From an uncultured Collinsella sp. (GTDB lineage: Bacteria > Actinomycetota > Coriobacteriia > Coriobacteriales > Coriobacteriaceae): 36,021 bases of DNA. Of this stretch, positions 8,191 through 15,787 are shown one piece after another. The stretch is taken from NCBI GenBank assembly GCA_900752275.1, contig CAADUS010000039.1:1-36021 (forward strand), given 5' to 3'. The translations under genes and the position numbers were made by a program. The notes under the pieces are model-generated. The model was given only the letters and a program-made list of their open reading frames with translations, was not told the DNA's origin and did no database searches. How positions within the stretch are numbered: position 1 is the stretch's first letter; each line of letters opens with the position of its first letter.

Positions 8191-8423
8191 CGTGGGCAAA
8201 AAATGCCAAATATGAGTACTGTTGCTAATCCGGTGACAATTAAGACAATGAAGATAATGAACATAACTAAAGTATCTGTTAATTAATATCGATACAGCCA
8301 GGCTTTAAGCCGATTATTCTGGCCGGTCCAAAGGGGTATGGCGACCGAAAGAACTCCATTTTGTGCCATTTTGCCTGTTACTAAAATGGTATCAGTACTC
8401 ATATTTGGCATTTTTTGCCCACG
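8191..8423. mobile_element. MITE-like element with perfect 30-bp terminal inverted repeats
   Basis: Bases 8191-8220 (beginning CGTGGGCAAAAAATGCC) are the exact reverse complement of 8394-8423. They enclose 173 bp of AT-rich sequence with no gene. Similarity weakens but seems to continue for 15-20 bp inside each arm. No target-site duplication is seen next to the ends. The size, terminal repeats and lack of coding capacity fit a miniature inverted-repeat element or the remnant of an insertion sequence. It could also be a long-range bidirectional terminator between the converging genes that flank it. Confidence 0.5.
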
Positions 8424-8594
8424 GCCCCTTTGGGGCCGGCTCGAAAAGAGCAACCTTGGGGTGTTTGCTGCGGGTGCGGGGCTTGCAGACGACACTCGGG
8501 GTGGCGAGGAACTCAGAATTCGGCCGCGGAAGGGCATTCATCGACCGCGTCAGGAGTGTCCCTAAGTGCCGGCACATTGGAACGTCCCTAACTG

Positions 8595-8632
8595 CCGGAG
8601 GGGGCGTCGGTTGTGGCCGACGCCCCCTCCGG
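8595..8632 (-). terminator. 16-bp hairpin downstream of the acyltransferase gene
   Basis: A perfect 16-bp stem beginning CCGGAGGGGGCGTCGG (8595-8610) pairs with 8617-8632 around a 6-nt loop. It lies 23 bp after the stop of the minus-strand acyltransferase gene. No U-run follows on either strand, so it may stabilise mRNA 3' ends or terminate inefficiently. Confidence 0.55.
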
Positions 8633-8655
8633 GTGCAAGCGGATTTGACAGTGTG

Positions 8656-10872
8656 TTACTTGTCGGTGCCTAGCTTGTGCGGTTTGTAGGCGAGCGCGTT
8701 GACGAGTGCATCGGCGGCGGACTTGACGGCCGCCGGCTGCGGATCGTTAACGTGGTCCTCGGGATGCACGGGCAGGTCCTTCTTGACGGCATCGTGGATG
8801 AGCTTAAGGTACTCGGCCACGCCCGCGTTCGAAAGGTGCGTGCCGTCGCCGTCGAACAGATCGTTGCGGTTGGCGCTATATCCGTACCAGTCGATAACGC
8901 GCACGTTTTTATAGCGCGTGGCGGCGTTGGCGATGGCCTGATTGGTGGCGCCGACCCACGGCTGCGGGCTGCGCGTGTTTACAAATACGACGGTGCGCTG
9001 ATTGCCGGCATCGGCCATGATGGCGTCAATCTGGGCATCGGTCACCAGGCCGTTGGTGCCCAGCGCAAAGACTACGATCTTGCCGGCGAGGTTCTGCTGG
9101 ATATAACCCTCAAATGTTGTGCGGCCCGCATCGAACTGGCGGCCCTTTTCGGCATCGATGTGACTGTGGGGGAACACGCCGTCAAAGGAATCGACGGCGC
9201 GCAGCGACACGGAGTCGCCAATCATGAGCAGGTCGTAGGATTCGTCGGGGAAGCCGTCGTTGTCCTTGTCGGTGTCATCGGCCGCCTGCTGGTCCTGGGG
9301 TTTTGCATTTTTGGCTTCCTTGTTTAGGATTTCGGCGCCCTCGCCGCTCAGCGCGGATGTGTCGGGCACAAAGACCAGACCACCCAGCGCCACGACAAGC
9401 ACGACGCCGCAAACGGCGCACACGGGAATATGCGCGCGCACCCAGTTTGCGGGCGTGGTGGTGCCTTCGCGGAGCTCGGAAACGGTGCGTCCAAAGGCGC
9501 CCTTCCTAAACGGCGTCTCGATAAAGCGATAGGAGCACTCGGCTACGGCGACCACCACAAGTACCTGCAAGATGTACTGCCACCAGGGCGTATCGCTGAT
9601 GTTGGCGACCGGGTTCATGAGCAGCAGCAGTGGATAGTGCCACAGGTAGATGCTGTACGAGCGCTTGCCAACCCACACGAGCAGCTCGGCGGACAGCGCG
9701 CGGGCAACCATTCCCTGGGGCTGCACGCAGGCCGCGATGACCATGAGCGTGAGGATGGAGCATAACAGCGTGCCGCCGCGATACTGGAACGCGGTGTAGC
9801 CGTTGGTGAGTGCGACCATGGCGGCAAGCCCAACCAGACCCACAACGCCCAAGACATCGATGGATGCGGGCGAGGACCAAAAGCGCACGAGGGCGCTCGG
9901 CTGTGCCGGGGCGGTATCGGCTGATTCGTCGACCTTCTTGCCAGGCTTGTCCTCGGCGTTCTTGCCGTGCTTGGCGGCGCCTGCCAGGCGATTGAGCCCC
10001 AAACGATGAGCGAGACGCACCGGCGCCAGGTCGCGGTCGGGGATAAAGGCCATCCAGGCGCCCAGCAGCAGCGAGAACACGCGGGTGTCGGTGCCGTAGT
10101 ACACGCGGCTGGGGTCGGCGGCGGGATTGTAGAGTACCATCATGGCGAGGGCAGATACCGCGGCAAGGCCCAGAACCACGCGGCGCGTGTTGGGCTTGCT
10201 CACATGCATGGATACCATGGCAAACAGCAATGGCGGCCAAATCAGGTAGAACTGTTCCTCGATGGCGAGCGACCAAAAGTGCGTGAGCGGCGAGGGGTCG
10301 CCCAGAGCATTGAAGTACGAGACGTTTTGGGCAATCTGCCACCAGTTATTAAAAAACAGCAGCGACGGCAGGATGTCGGGGCGCATCTTGGTGAGCATCA
10401 CATGGTTAAAGATGGTGCACAGCGCGCAGGTCACCACCACAACGGTTACCACGGCGGGGAACAGGCGACGGATGCGGCGAATCCAGAAGCTCTTGAGGTC
10501 GATGCGGCCGGTCTTTGACACTTCGTTGATGAGCAGGCGCGTGATCAGATAGCCCGAGAGCACAAAGAAAATCGTGACGCCAAGCAGGCCGCCCTGTGCC
10601 CATGTGAGGTTGAGGTGATAGAGCACTACCGCGACGACGGCGAGCGTGCGCAGGCCGTCGAGGGCGGGGATATATCGAGATTTGGGGCGCGTGGGCGCCT
10701 GTTCTTTTGCGGCGCTGTTGGTGTGGGCACCCTTGTTGGTGGGCGCACGATGAGAGCCTGCGGCGTGGCGCGGCTCGGTGGCTTGTCGGTTAGCGCGCGA
10801 ACGTTCGTGCGGCGCTTGTTGATCGCTCGCGTGGCGTGAGCTGTGCGAACTCGATCGCGGGAATTGTTCCAT
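8656..10872 (-). CDS. OatA-like acyltransferase 3 / SGNH hydrolase fusion protein
   Basis: 738 aa. An Arg/His/Ala-rich cytosolic extension (about 70 aa) precedes an acyltransferase-3 membrane domain with about 10-11 helices (ALDGLRTLAVVAVVLYH with the family His, then RRIRRLFPA). An extracytoplasmic SGNH domain follows, with nucleophile S554 in GDSV, the GTNG block, and D676/H679 in DGTH. This matches OatA/OafB-type enzymes that carry acetyl groups across the membrane and transfer them to peptidoglycan or surface glycans. The acceptor cannot be read from sequence. It is transcribed alone and divergently from the ribokinase gene. Confidence 0.88.
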   Translation of the reverse strand: MEQFPRSSSHSSRHASDQQAPHERSRANRQATEPRHAAGSHRAPTNKGAHTNSAAKEQAPTRPKSRYIPALDGLRTLAVVAVVLYHLNLTWAQGGLLGVTIFFVLSGYLITRLLINEVSKTGRIDLKSFWIRRIRRLFPAVVTVVVVTCALCTIFNHVMLTKMRPDILPSLLFFNNWWQIAQNVSYFNALGDPSPLTHFWSLAIEEQFYLIWPPLLFAMVSMHVSKPNTRRVVLGLAAVSALAMMVLYNPAADPSRVYYGTDTRVFSLLLGAWMAFIPDRDLAPVRLAHRLGLNRLAGAAKHGKNAEDKPGKKVDESADTAPAQPSALVRFWSSPASIDVLGVVGLVGLAAMVALTNGYTAFQYRGGTLLCSILTLMVIAACVQPQGMVARALSAELLVWVGKRSYSIYLWHYPLLLLMNPVANISDTPWWQYILQVLVVVAVAECSYRFIETPFRKGAFGRTVSELREGTTTPANWVRAHIPVCAVCGVVLVVALGGLVFVPDTSALSGEGAEILNKEAKNAKPQDQQAADDTDKDNDGFPDESYDLLMIGDSVSLRAVDSFDGVFPHSHIDAEKGRQFDAGRTTFEGYIQQNLAGKIVVFALGTNGLVTDAQIDAIMADAGNQRTVVFVNTRSPQPWVGATNQAIANAATRYKNVRVIDWYGYSANRNDLFDGDGTHLSNAGVAEYLKLIHDAVKKDLPVHPEDHVNDPQPAAVKSAADALVNALAYKPHKLGTDK

Positions 10873-10966
10873 AAAACATCATCCAATGACGAGAATAATC
10901 AGCACGTCTTCATTGTAACCGCCTGCTCCTGTGAATGCTTGCTGCCGGCGCAAGCTCAAGCGCGCG

Positions 10967-10995
10967 TCCACATCAAAGTGAACTAAAGTTATAGA
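10967..10995 (+). promoter_or_regulatory. candidate promoter of the ribokinase operon
   Basis: TCCACA (10967-10972), 17 bp, then TATAGA (10990-10995). The boxes fit a sigma70-type promoter 4/6 and 5/6, and lie 64 bp before the ribokinase start. Confidence 0.45.
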
Positions 10996-11058
10996 GGCGC
11001 GAGAGCGCACGATTGACGGCCAACGGCGGGTGCAGAGCCCGCGGACGAGGAGGTTTCC

Positions 11059-12054
11059 ATGGCAGATAGCGGCATCGTTGCGGTGTTCGGCAGCATGAAC
11101 ATGGACCTTTCGGTGGCGTGCGAGCGCATGCCGCGTGCGGGCGAGACCGTTGGCGGCAGCGGGTTTATCACCAACGCCGGCGGCAAAGGCGCCAACCAGG
11201 CCGTAGCTGCTGCGCGCATGGGCGCGCACACGCATATGATCGGCGCGGTCGGCTGCGACGCATTTGGCACGTCGCTCGTGGCGGGGCTCCAAGACGCCGG
11301 CGTGGACTGTGTCTTTGTAGCGCGTCGCGATGACGTGGAGACGGGAACGGCGACCATCATTCGCTGCGAGGGCGACAACCGCATCGTGCTGTCGCCGGGC
11401 GCCAACCATGCGCTCGCGGGCGAGGATGTTGCCCGCGCGCTGAGGCGTCTGGTAGCCGATAAGCTCGACGGAGACGCCAGCGATATTGCCCCGGCTGTCG
11501 GAAGCGTCTTTATCGCCCAGGGCGAATGTGACCTTGCAGCGACGGCCGAGGCGCTCGTTTGCGCTCACGAGCTGGGGTTCTATACGGTCTTTAATCCAGC
11601 TCCTGCCTGCGAGTTGCCTGCGGAGGCCTGGCCTGCGGTCGACCTGGTCTGTCCCAACGAGACTGAGTGCCAGGTGCTGACGGGCATCTTGCCCGCGGAT
11701 GATGCGAGCTGCGTCGCGGCGCTCAATGCCCTGCTCGCCAAGGGTGCCGGAGCTGCGGTCATCACGTTGGGCGGCGCCGGGTCGGTTACGCTCGGCGATG
11801 ACGGCGAGCCGCTGCGCATGCCGGCGCTCTCGAGCACGTTGGTCGATACGACGGCCGCGGGCGATACATTTATCGGTGCGCTTGCCGCGGCTCGTCTGGA
11901 GGGCCTGCCGCTCTTTGAGTGCATGGCGGCGGGTGCACGCGCCTCGGCGGTGACGGTGTCGCGCCTGGGCGCACAGCAGTCGATTCCCACGCGCGCCGAA
12001 GTTGATCGCGTGTTTGATTTAGACGATTTGGTACAAGACGGAGAAGCGGAGTAG
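11059..12054 (+). CDS. rbsK: ribokinase-like PfkB-family sugar kinase
   Basis: 331 aa from an ATG with a strong GAGGAGG site. It shows the PfkB/ribokinase signatures: NMDLSV near the N-terminus, the substrate motif NAGGKGANQAVAAARMG, and the catalytic DTTAAGDTFIGAL, in which the usual GAGD is AAGD (the catalytic Asp is kept). It should phosphorylate ribose, or a similar sugar, to the 5-phosphate. The nucleoside hydrolase gene starts 4 bp after its stop, so the pair can release ribose from nucleosides and phosphorylate it. No rbs transporter is adjacent, which supports nucleoside salvage over free ribose uptake. Confidence 0.85.
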   Translation: MADSGIVAVFGSMNMDLSVACERMPRAGETVGGSGFITNAGGKGANQAVAAARMGAHTHMIGAVGCDAFGTSLVAGLQDAGVDCVFVARRDDVETGTATIIRCEGDNRIVLSPGANHALAGEDVARALRRLVADKLDGDASDIAPAVGSVFIAQGECDLAATAEALVCAHELGFYTVFNPAPACELPAEAWPAVDLVCPNETECQVLTGILPADDASCVAALNALLAKGAGAAVITLGGAGSVTLGDDGEPLRMPALSSTLVDTTAAGDTFIGALAAARLEGLPLFECMAAGARASAVTVSRLGAQQSIPTRAEVDRVFDLDDLVQDGEAE

Positions 12055-12058
12055 AACA

Positions 12059-13033
12059 ATGGCAATCAAGAAGCTGATCCTTGATCTGGATATGGGTGTG
12101 GATGATGCGATGGCGCTTGCCTATGCCATCGCGAGCCCCGAGGTGGAGCTCGTCGGCATCACCACGTGCTTTGGCAACGTGCGCGTCGACCAGTCGGCGC
12201 ATAACTGCCTGGCGGTGCTCGACCTGTTGGGCCGTCCCGAGGTGCCGGTGTACCTGGGTGCCGACCGTCCTCTGCAGGCGACTGAGCCTTATACGCCGCC
12301 GGCGTCCACCGCGCTCATTCACGGTAAGAACGGCATCGGCGGCGCGAGCGTGCCCGCGTCGCCCTACGAGCCGGTGGGGGCGACATCGGCTGATGGCAAC
12401 GCTGCGGTCGATTATCTGATCGATGCCGCGCGCACCTATGGTCCCGATCTGGTCTACGTAGCGACCGGCCCGCTCTCCAACCTGGCGCTTGCCCTGGAGC
12501 GCGATGCGGCGGCGGTGATGTCTATCGGCCGCGTGGTGGTAATGGGCGGTGCCCTGACCGTGCCCGGTAACGTGAGTGCGGGTGCCGAGGCCAACATGGC
12601 AAGCGATCCCGAGGCGGCCGATGCCGTGCTGCGCTCGGGCCGCAAGCTCACCATGGTGGGCCTGGACGTGACGCATCGCGTGGTGCTCACGCGCCGCGAC
12701 ATTGCCGGTTGGACGGGCTCGGGCACCATGGCGGGCTGCGCATTTGCTAGCATGGTCGAGCACTACATTGGCTCGTACGAGATGAACGCACCCTACCTGG
12801 GTGGTTGTGCGCTGCACGATCCGTTGGCCGTTGCCGTGGCGATCGACCCCACGCTCGTAGGTGCACTCGGCTGCAATCTGCGTGTTGATCTGCTGGGCGA
12901 GTATCGCGGTCGCACCATTTGCGATGAGCACCGCCTGTCCGACCCCGACAAGAGCGCGCTTGTGGCACTCACCGTGGACGCCCCGCGCTTTCTGTCCGAG
13001 TTCAAGGCGCGCATGGCCCGCATCCTAGGCTAG
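12059..13033 (+). CDS. inosine-uridine-type nucleoside hydrolase
   Basis: 324 aa. The N-terminal Ca2+-binding motif DxDxGxDD is present as LDLDMGVDDAMAL (D9, D11, D15, D16). Family blocks ATGPLSNLALAL, MGGALTVPGNV and HDPLAVA also occur. These enzymes cleave the N-glycosidic bond of nucleosides to free base and ribose. The usual DTDPG is DLDMG, a mild change beside the conserved acids. Its ribosome site lies in the end of the ribokinase gene (4-bp gap), which shows coupled production. Preference for purine or pyrimidine nucleosides cannot be told. Confidence 0.88.
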   Translation: MAIKKLILDLDMGVDDAMALAYAIASPEVELVGITTCFGNVRVDQSAHNCLAVLDLLGRPEVPVYLGADRPLQATEPYTPPASTALIHGKNGIGGASVPASPYEPVGATSADGNAAVDYLIDAARTYGPDLVYVATGPLSNLALALERDAAAVMSIGRVVVMGGALTVPGNVSAGAEANMASDPEAADAVLRSGRKLTMVGLDVTHRVVLTRRDIAGWTGSGTMAGCAFASMVEHYIGSYEMNAPYLGGCALHDPLAVAVAIDPTLVGALGCNLRVDLLGEYRGRTICDEHRLSDPDKSALVALTVDAPRFLSEFKARMARILG

Positions 13034-13130
13034 GCTCGGGATCGAAGCACGCCCATCTGCTCGATGTGGCCGCTGGCGGGCCGACATCTACCGTTCGCCA
13101 GCCCGATGGTCCCCGGGGCGGGGAGAGCGC

Positions 13131-13136
13131 TATAAT
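13131..13136 (+). promoter_or_regulatory. -10 element of the beta-glucoside operon
   Basis: Perfect TATAAT 15 bp before the first RAT site and about 150 bp before the antiterminator gene. No clear -35 box is seen 17 bp upstream. Confidence 0.6.
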
Positions 13137-13150
13137 GCATTCTGCATCTT

Positions 13151-13180
13151 GGATTGTTACTCCTGTGTGGAGGCATGCCC
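13151..13180 (+). promoter_or_regulatory. RAT site 1 for LicT/BglG-type antiterminator
   Basis: The 30-nt block begins GGATTGTTACT and ends AGGCATGCCC. It matches the ribonucleic antiterminator consensus (GGATTGTTACT...AGGCAAAACC) bound by BglG/SacY/LicT proteins. The middle can pair as CTCC/GGAG. Confidence 0.8.
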
Positions 13181-13196
13181 AAGAGCAATACAACAC

Positions 13197-13253
13197 GGAT
13201 TGTTACGTAAGGCATGACCGCAATAGCACTGCTATTGGCTATCATGCCTTTTT
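13197..13253 (+). promoter_or_regulatory. RAT-like site 2 overlapping an intrinsic terminator
   Basis: GGATTGTTAC at 13197-13206 is followed after three bases by AGGCATGACC (13210-13219), a RAT shortened in its apical part. The arm AAGGCATGA (13209-13217) pairs with TCATGCCTT (13242-13250), with inner CAATAGC/GCTATTG and a T5 run at 13249-13253. RAT folding and terminator folding are therefore mutually exclusive, as in bgl/sac operons. Unphosphorylated or activated antiterminator would allow read-through into the operon. Confidence 0.82.
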
Positions 13254-13282
13254 CTGTGAGTGTTCTTGAAAGGAGGTTCACC

Positions 13283-14122
13283 ATGCTTGCAATTAAAAAG
13301 CTTAACAACAACGCGGTTCTTTGCCGTGACGGACAGGGGCGAGATGTCATCGCCATGGGCAGGGGCGTCGGTTTCGGCGGAGATTTTCCTCGAGAGCTCC
13401 CTCTTTCTAAAATCGAGCATACGTTTTACGACATTGATCCTAAAGGACAAGATGTCATGAGGGATCTTCCCTCGGATATCGTGATGTTTGCGGCGAAAGT
13501 TATGGACATCGTTGCCAACGAACTGCCCTACGACCTCTCGACCAATGCGACGCTGTTCATGGCTGATCACCTGTCGTTTGCCGTTGCGCGAGCCCAAAAG
13601 GGGGTCCGCATCGCGATGCCTCTTGCCTATGAAGTGCGGGAGACGTATCCGAAGGAATACAAGGCTGCCCAGTTTATCGTCATGCGACTCGAGAAGGAGC
13701 TCGGAGAGCGGCTTCCCAAGGATGAGATTGCCAGTATTGCGATGAATCTCGTCAATGCGCGGGTTGTTCAGGCCATCGAGACCGCGAGCAAACCCACCAA
13801 GCAGTTTGACGATATGCTAGAAGATGTCACTGAGATCGTCGAGAGTGATTTTCGCATCATCGTTGACCGCGATTCCTACGATTTCACTCGCTATGCCACG
13901 CATCTGCGGTACCTGTTCAAGCGCATTCAAGCCGGCGAGTCGCTGAACAGCGCCAACATGCAGATGTACAAGAACTTTCGTGAGGAGTTTCCGCAGTTGG
14001 CAGAGTGCGTGAAGCATATCGGTTCCTATTGTCGTGAAACGTGGGACGCCACGCTCTCCGAGGAGGAGGAACTCTATCTGATGATCCATCTCAACCGGAT
14101 CATCTCCAAAAAAGGATTGTAA
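13283..14122 (+). CDS. licT: LicT/BglG-family transcriptional antiterminator
   Basis: 279 aa. The ATG at 13283 is chosen because AAAGGAGG stands at 13269-13276; an earlier in-frame ATG at 13214 lies inside the terminator. An RNA-binding CAT domain (about 1-60; NNNAVLCRDGQGRDVIAMGRGVGFG) is followed by two PRD domains, with candidate phosphorylation histidines in ADHLSFA and ATHLRYL and a further His in CVKHIGSY. The protein should bind the RAT sites in its own leader and permit transcription of the PTS and glucosidase genes when beta-glucosides are being imported. Negative control by EIIB-mediated phosphorylation of PRD1 is the family model. Confidence 0.93.
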   Translation: MLAIKKLNNNAVLCRDGQGRDVIAMGRGVGFGGDFPRELPLSKIEHTFYDIDPKGQDVMRDLPSDIVMFAAKVMDIVANELPYDLSTNATLFMADHLSFAVARAQKGVRIAMPLAYEVRETYPKEYKAAQFIVMRLEKELGERLPKDEIASIAMNLVNARVVQAIETASKPTKQFDDMLEDVTEIVESDFRIIVDRDSYDFTRYATHLRYLFKRIQAGESLNSANMQMYKNFREEFPQLAECVKHIGSYCRETWDATLSEEEELYLMIHLNRIISKKGL

Positions 14123-14192
14123 CCCGTAGCCATTCGGGGCATGACCTTTGCCGATTCGAACAGTAAGCCAAGATTGTGCAAAGGAGCCAATG

Positions 14193-15641
14193 ATGGCAAA
14201 TTACAAAAAGGTGGCAGAGCAGATTCTCTCCACTGTGGGCGGGGCGGAAAACGTGGCTTCGGTTACGCATTGCATGACGCGCCTGCGCTTCAACCTCAAG
14301 GATGAAAGCCTCTCGAATGATGAGAAGCTTGAGGACATCTCGTCTATCATCAGCGTCGTGCACGCCGGAGGGCAGGTGCAGCTGGTGGTCGGGCCCACGG
14401 TCGACAAGGTCTACGACGAGGTTTGTAAGCAGGGCGGATTCGAGGTCACGGTATCGATTGACGAGGAACTCGATGGCCCTCAGCTTAGCTGGAAGGAGCG
14501 CTTGGCGCCCAAGCACCTCTTCAATCAGCTGCTCGATGCCGTGAGCGGCGCTATCACCCCGATCCTTCCGATCTTTTGTGTCGCCGGTATCTTCAAGATG
14601 CTCGTTATTCTGTTTGGGCCCGAAGGCGCCGGTTTTATGTCCGAAACGAGCGACCTGTATCGGATCCTTTCCCTGGTGGGCGATGCGGCGTATTACTACT
14701 TCCCGGTGTTTGCCGCCTATAGCTCGGCTAAGAAGTTCAAAACGAGTCCTGTGCTGGCACTGCTCATCGCTGTTGTGATGATTTATCCCGACATGCTCGC
14801 TATTGTTGAGGACGGAAAGCCTTTCAGCGTCTTCGGCATCCCCATGCAGCTCGTCAACTACACCCAGGCTGTTCTTCCGGTCATCTTGATCACCTGGGCC
14901 CAGTCCTATGTTGAGCGCTTCTTTAAGAAGATCTCGCCTGATATGTTGCGCATTCTGATCGTACCCGTGGGTACGGTGCTCGTGATGTTGCCGGTCGCGC
15001 TGTGCCTCTGCGGCCCTGCCGTCCAATTTGTCATGGGCCTTGTGGCCGATTTCATCATTTGGCTCGCCTCTGTTGCCGGTCCCGCTGCGACCGCGGTTAT
15101 CGGCGCATTCTGGAATCTGATCATCGCCACCGGCATGCACGTGCCGATCTATACCGCCATATTGCCCGCCGCGCTCCAGAACGGTTACGACGCCATCTTA
15201 TACCCCGGCACCGCGGTTGTAGCCTACACCACGCTTGCCATCGCGCTCGCCTATGGCCTGCGCGCTAAGGGCAAGGAGAGTCGAGCCACGGGCTGGAACT
15301 TGTTCATCACCTATGCCTTCGGTCGCGTGAGTGAGCCCATCATCTACGGCATCCTGTTTCGCGACAAGAAGGCTCTTGCCTGGAACATGATTGGTGGTGC
15401 TGTCGGTGGTCTGCTGGTAAGCCTTCTTCATGCCAACGTCTATATCTTCACTGGCGTTGGTTTCCCATGGATGAACGTGCTCATGTTTGCTCAGGATATC
15501 ATCCCTGGCACCATCGGGTGTCTTGCTGGCGGTGCCGTGACGTTTGCGTTGGCGATGATTTTTGGATTTGAAGGACAGGAGAAGATGCCGTTGAAGTCCA
15601 AGAGCGGCGATTCTGAGGCCGTTGAATCCGTCGAGGCATAA
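14193..15641 (+). CDS. PTS beta-glucoside-type EIIBC permease
   Basis: 482 aa. The start at ATG 14193 lies 6 bp after AAGGAG (14181-14186); an in-frame ATG at 14190 is the alternative. The EIIB domain (about 1-85) has the phosphorylatable Cys in THCMTRLRF (C27). The EIIC domain (about 105-465) has about 10 helices and the GRVSEPIIYG block typical of glucoside permeases. The protein ends after EIIC, whereas BglF-type proteins usually continue with an EIIA domain. A IIA from elsewhere must therefore supply phosphate. It would import and phosphorylate aryl- or cello-type beta-glucosides for the GH1 enzyme downstream. Confidence 0.92.
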   Translation: MANYKKVAEQILSTVGGAENVASVTHCMTRLRFNLKDESLSNDEKLEDISSIISVVHAGGQVQLVVGPTVDKVYDEVCKQGGFEVTVSIDEELDGPQLSWKERLAPKHLFNQLLDAVSGAITPILPIFCVAGIFKMLVILFGPEGAGFMSETSDLYRILSLVGDAAYYYFPVFAAYSSAKKFKTSPVLALLIAVVMIYPDMLAIVEDGKPFSVFGIPMQLVNYTQAVLPVILITWAQSYVERFFKKISPDMLRILIVPVGTVLVMLPVALCLCGPAVQFVMGLVADFIIWLASVAGPAATAVIGAFWNLIIATGMHVPIYTAILPAALQNGYDAILYPGTAVVAYTTLAIALAYGLRAKGKESRATGWNLFITYAFGRVSEPIIYGILFRDKKALAWNMIGGAVGGLLVSLLHANVYIFTGVGFPWMNVLMFAQDIIPGTIGCLAGGAVTFALAMIFGFEGQEKMPLKSKSGDSEAVESVEA

Positions 15642-15669
15642 GAGGCTACTACACAAATATGCTCCCCAG

Positions 15670-15704
15670 CCGTTGCGCGGTCCGACCCCTTGGCCGCGCA
15701 ACGG
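15670..15704 (+). other. intra-operon hairpin between EIIBC and glucosidase genes
   Basis: A perfect 11-bp stem CCGTTGCGCGG / CCGCGCAACGG with a 13-nt loop. No T-run follows, so a stabilising or attenuating mRNA structure is more likely than a terminator. Confidence 0.5.
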
Positions 15705-15787
15705 TACTGTGCTGTTGCGCGGCACTTGCCGAGTCCGTTGCGTTCGACAGTGTGGGCCGGGAATTTGATAGAAAGGACGACACCATA

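Larger units (their letters stand above)
8111..8655. other. 545-bp intergenic region without a gene
   Basis: No convincing coding frame is seen. The part 8180-8423 is much richer in A+T than its surroundings and holds the inverted-repeat element listed separately. The rest carries a 15-bp direct repeat, GTCCCTAASTGCCGG, at 8558-8572 and 8584-8598 (14 of 15 identical, 26-bp period), and a strong hairpin at 8595-8632. Confidence 0.6.

Noticed and set aside
8181..8433. Target-site duplication around the 30-bp inverted repeats
   Set aside because: The bases outside the two ends do not match each other.
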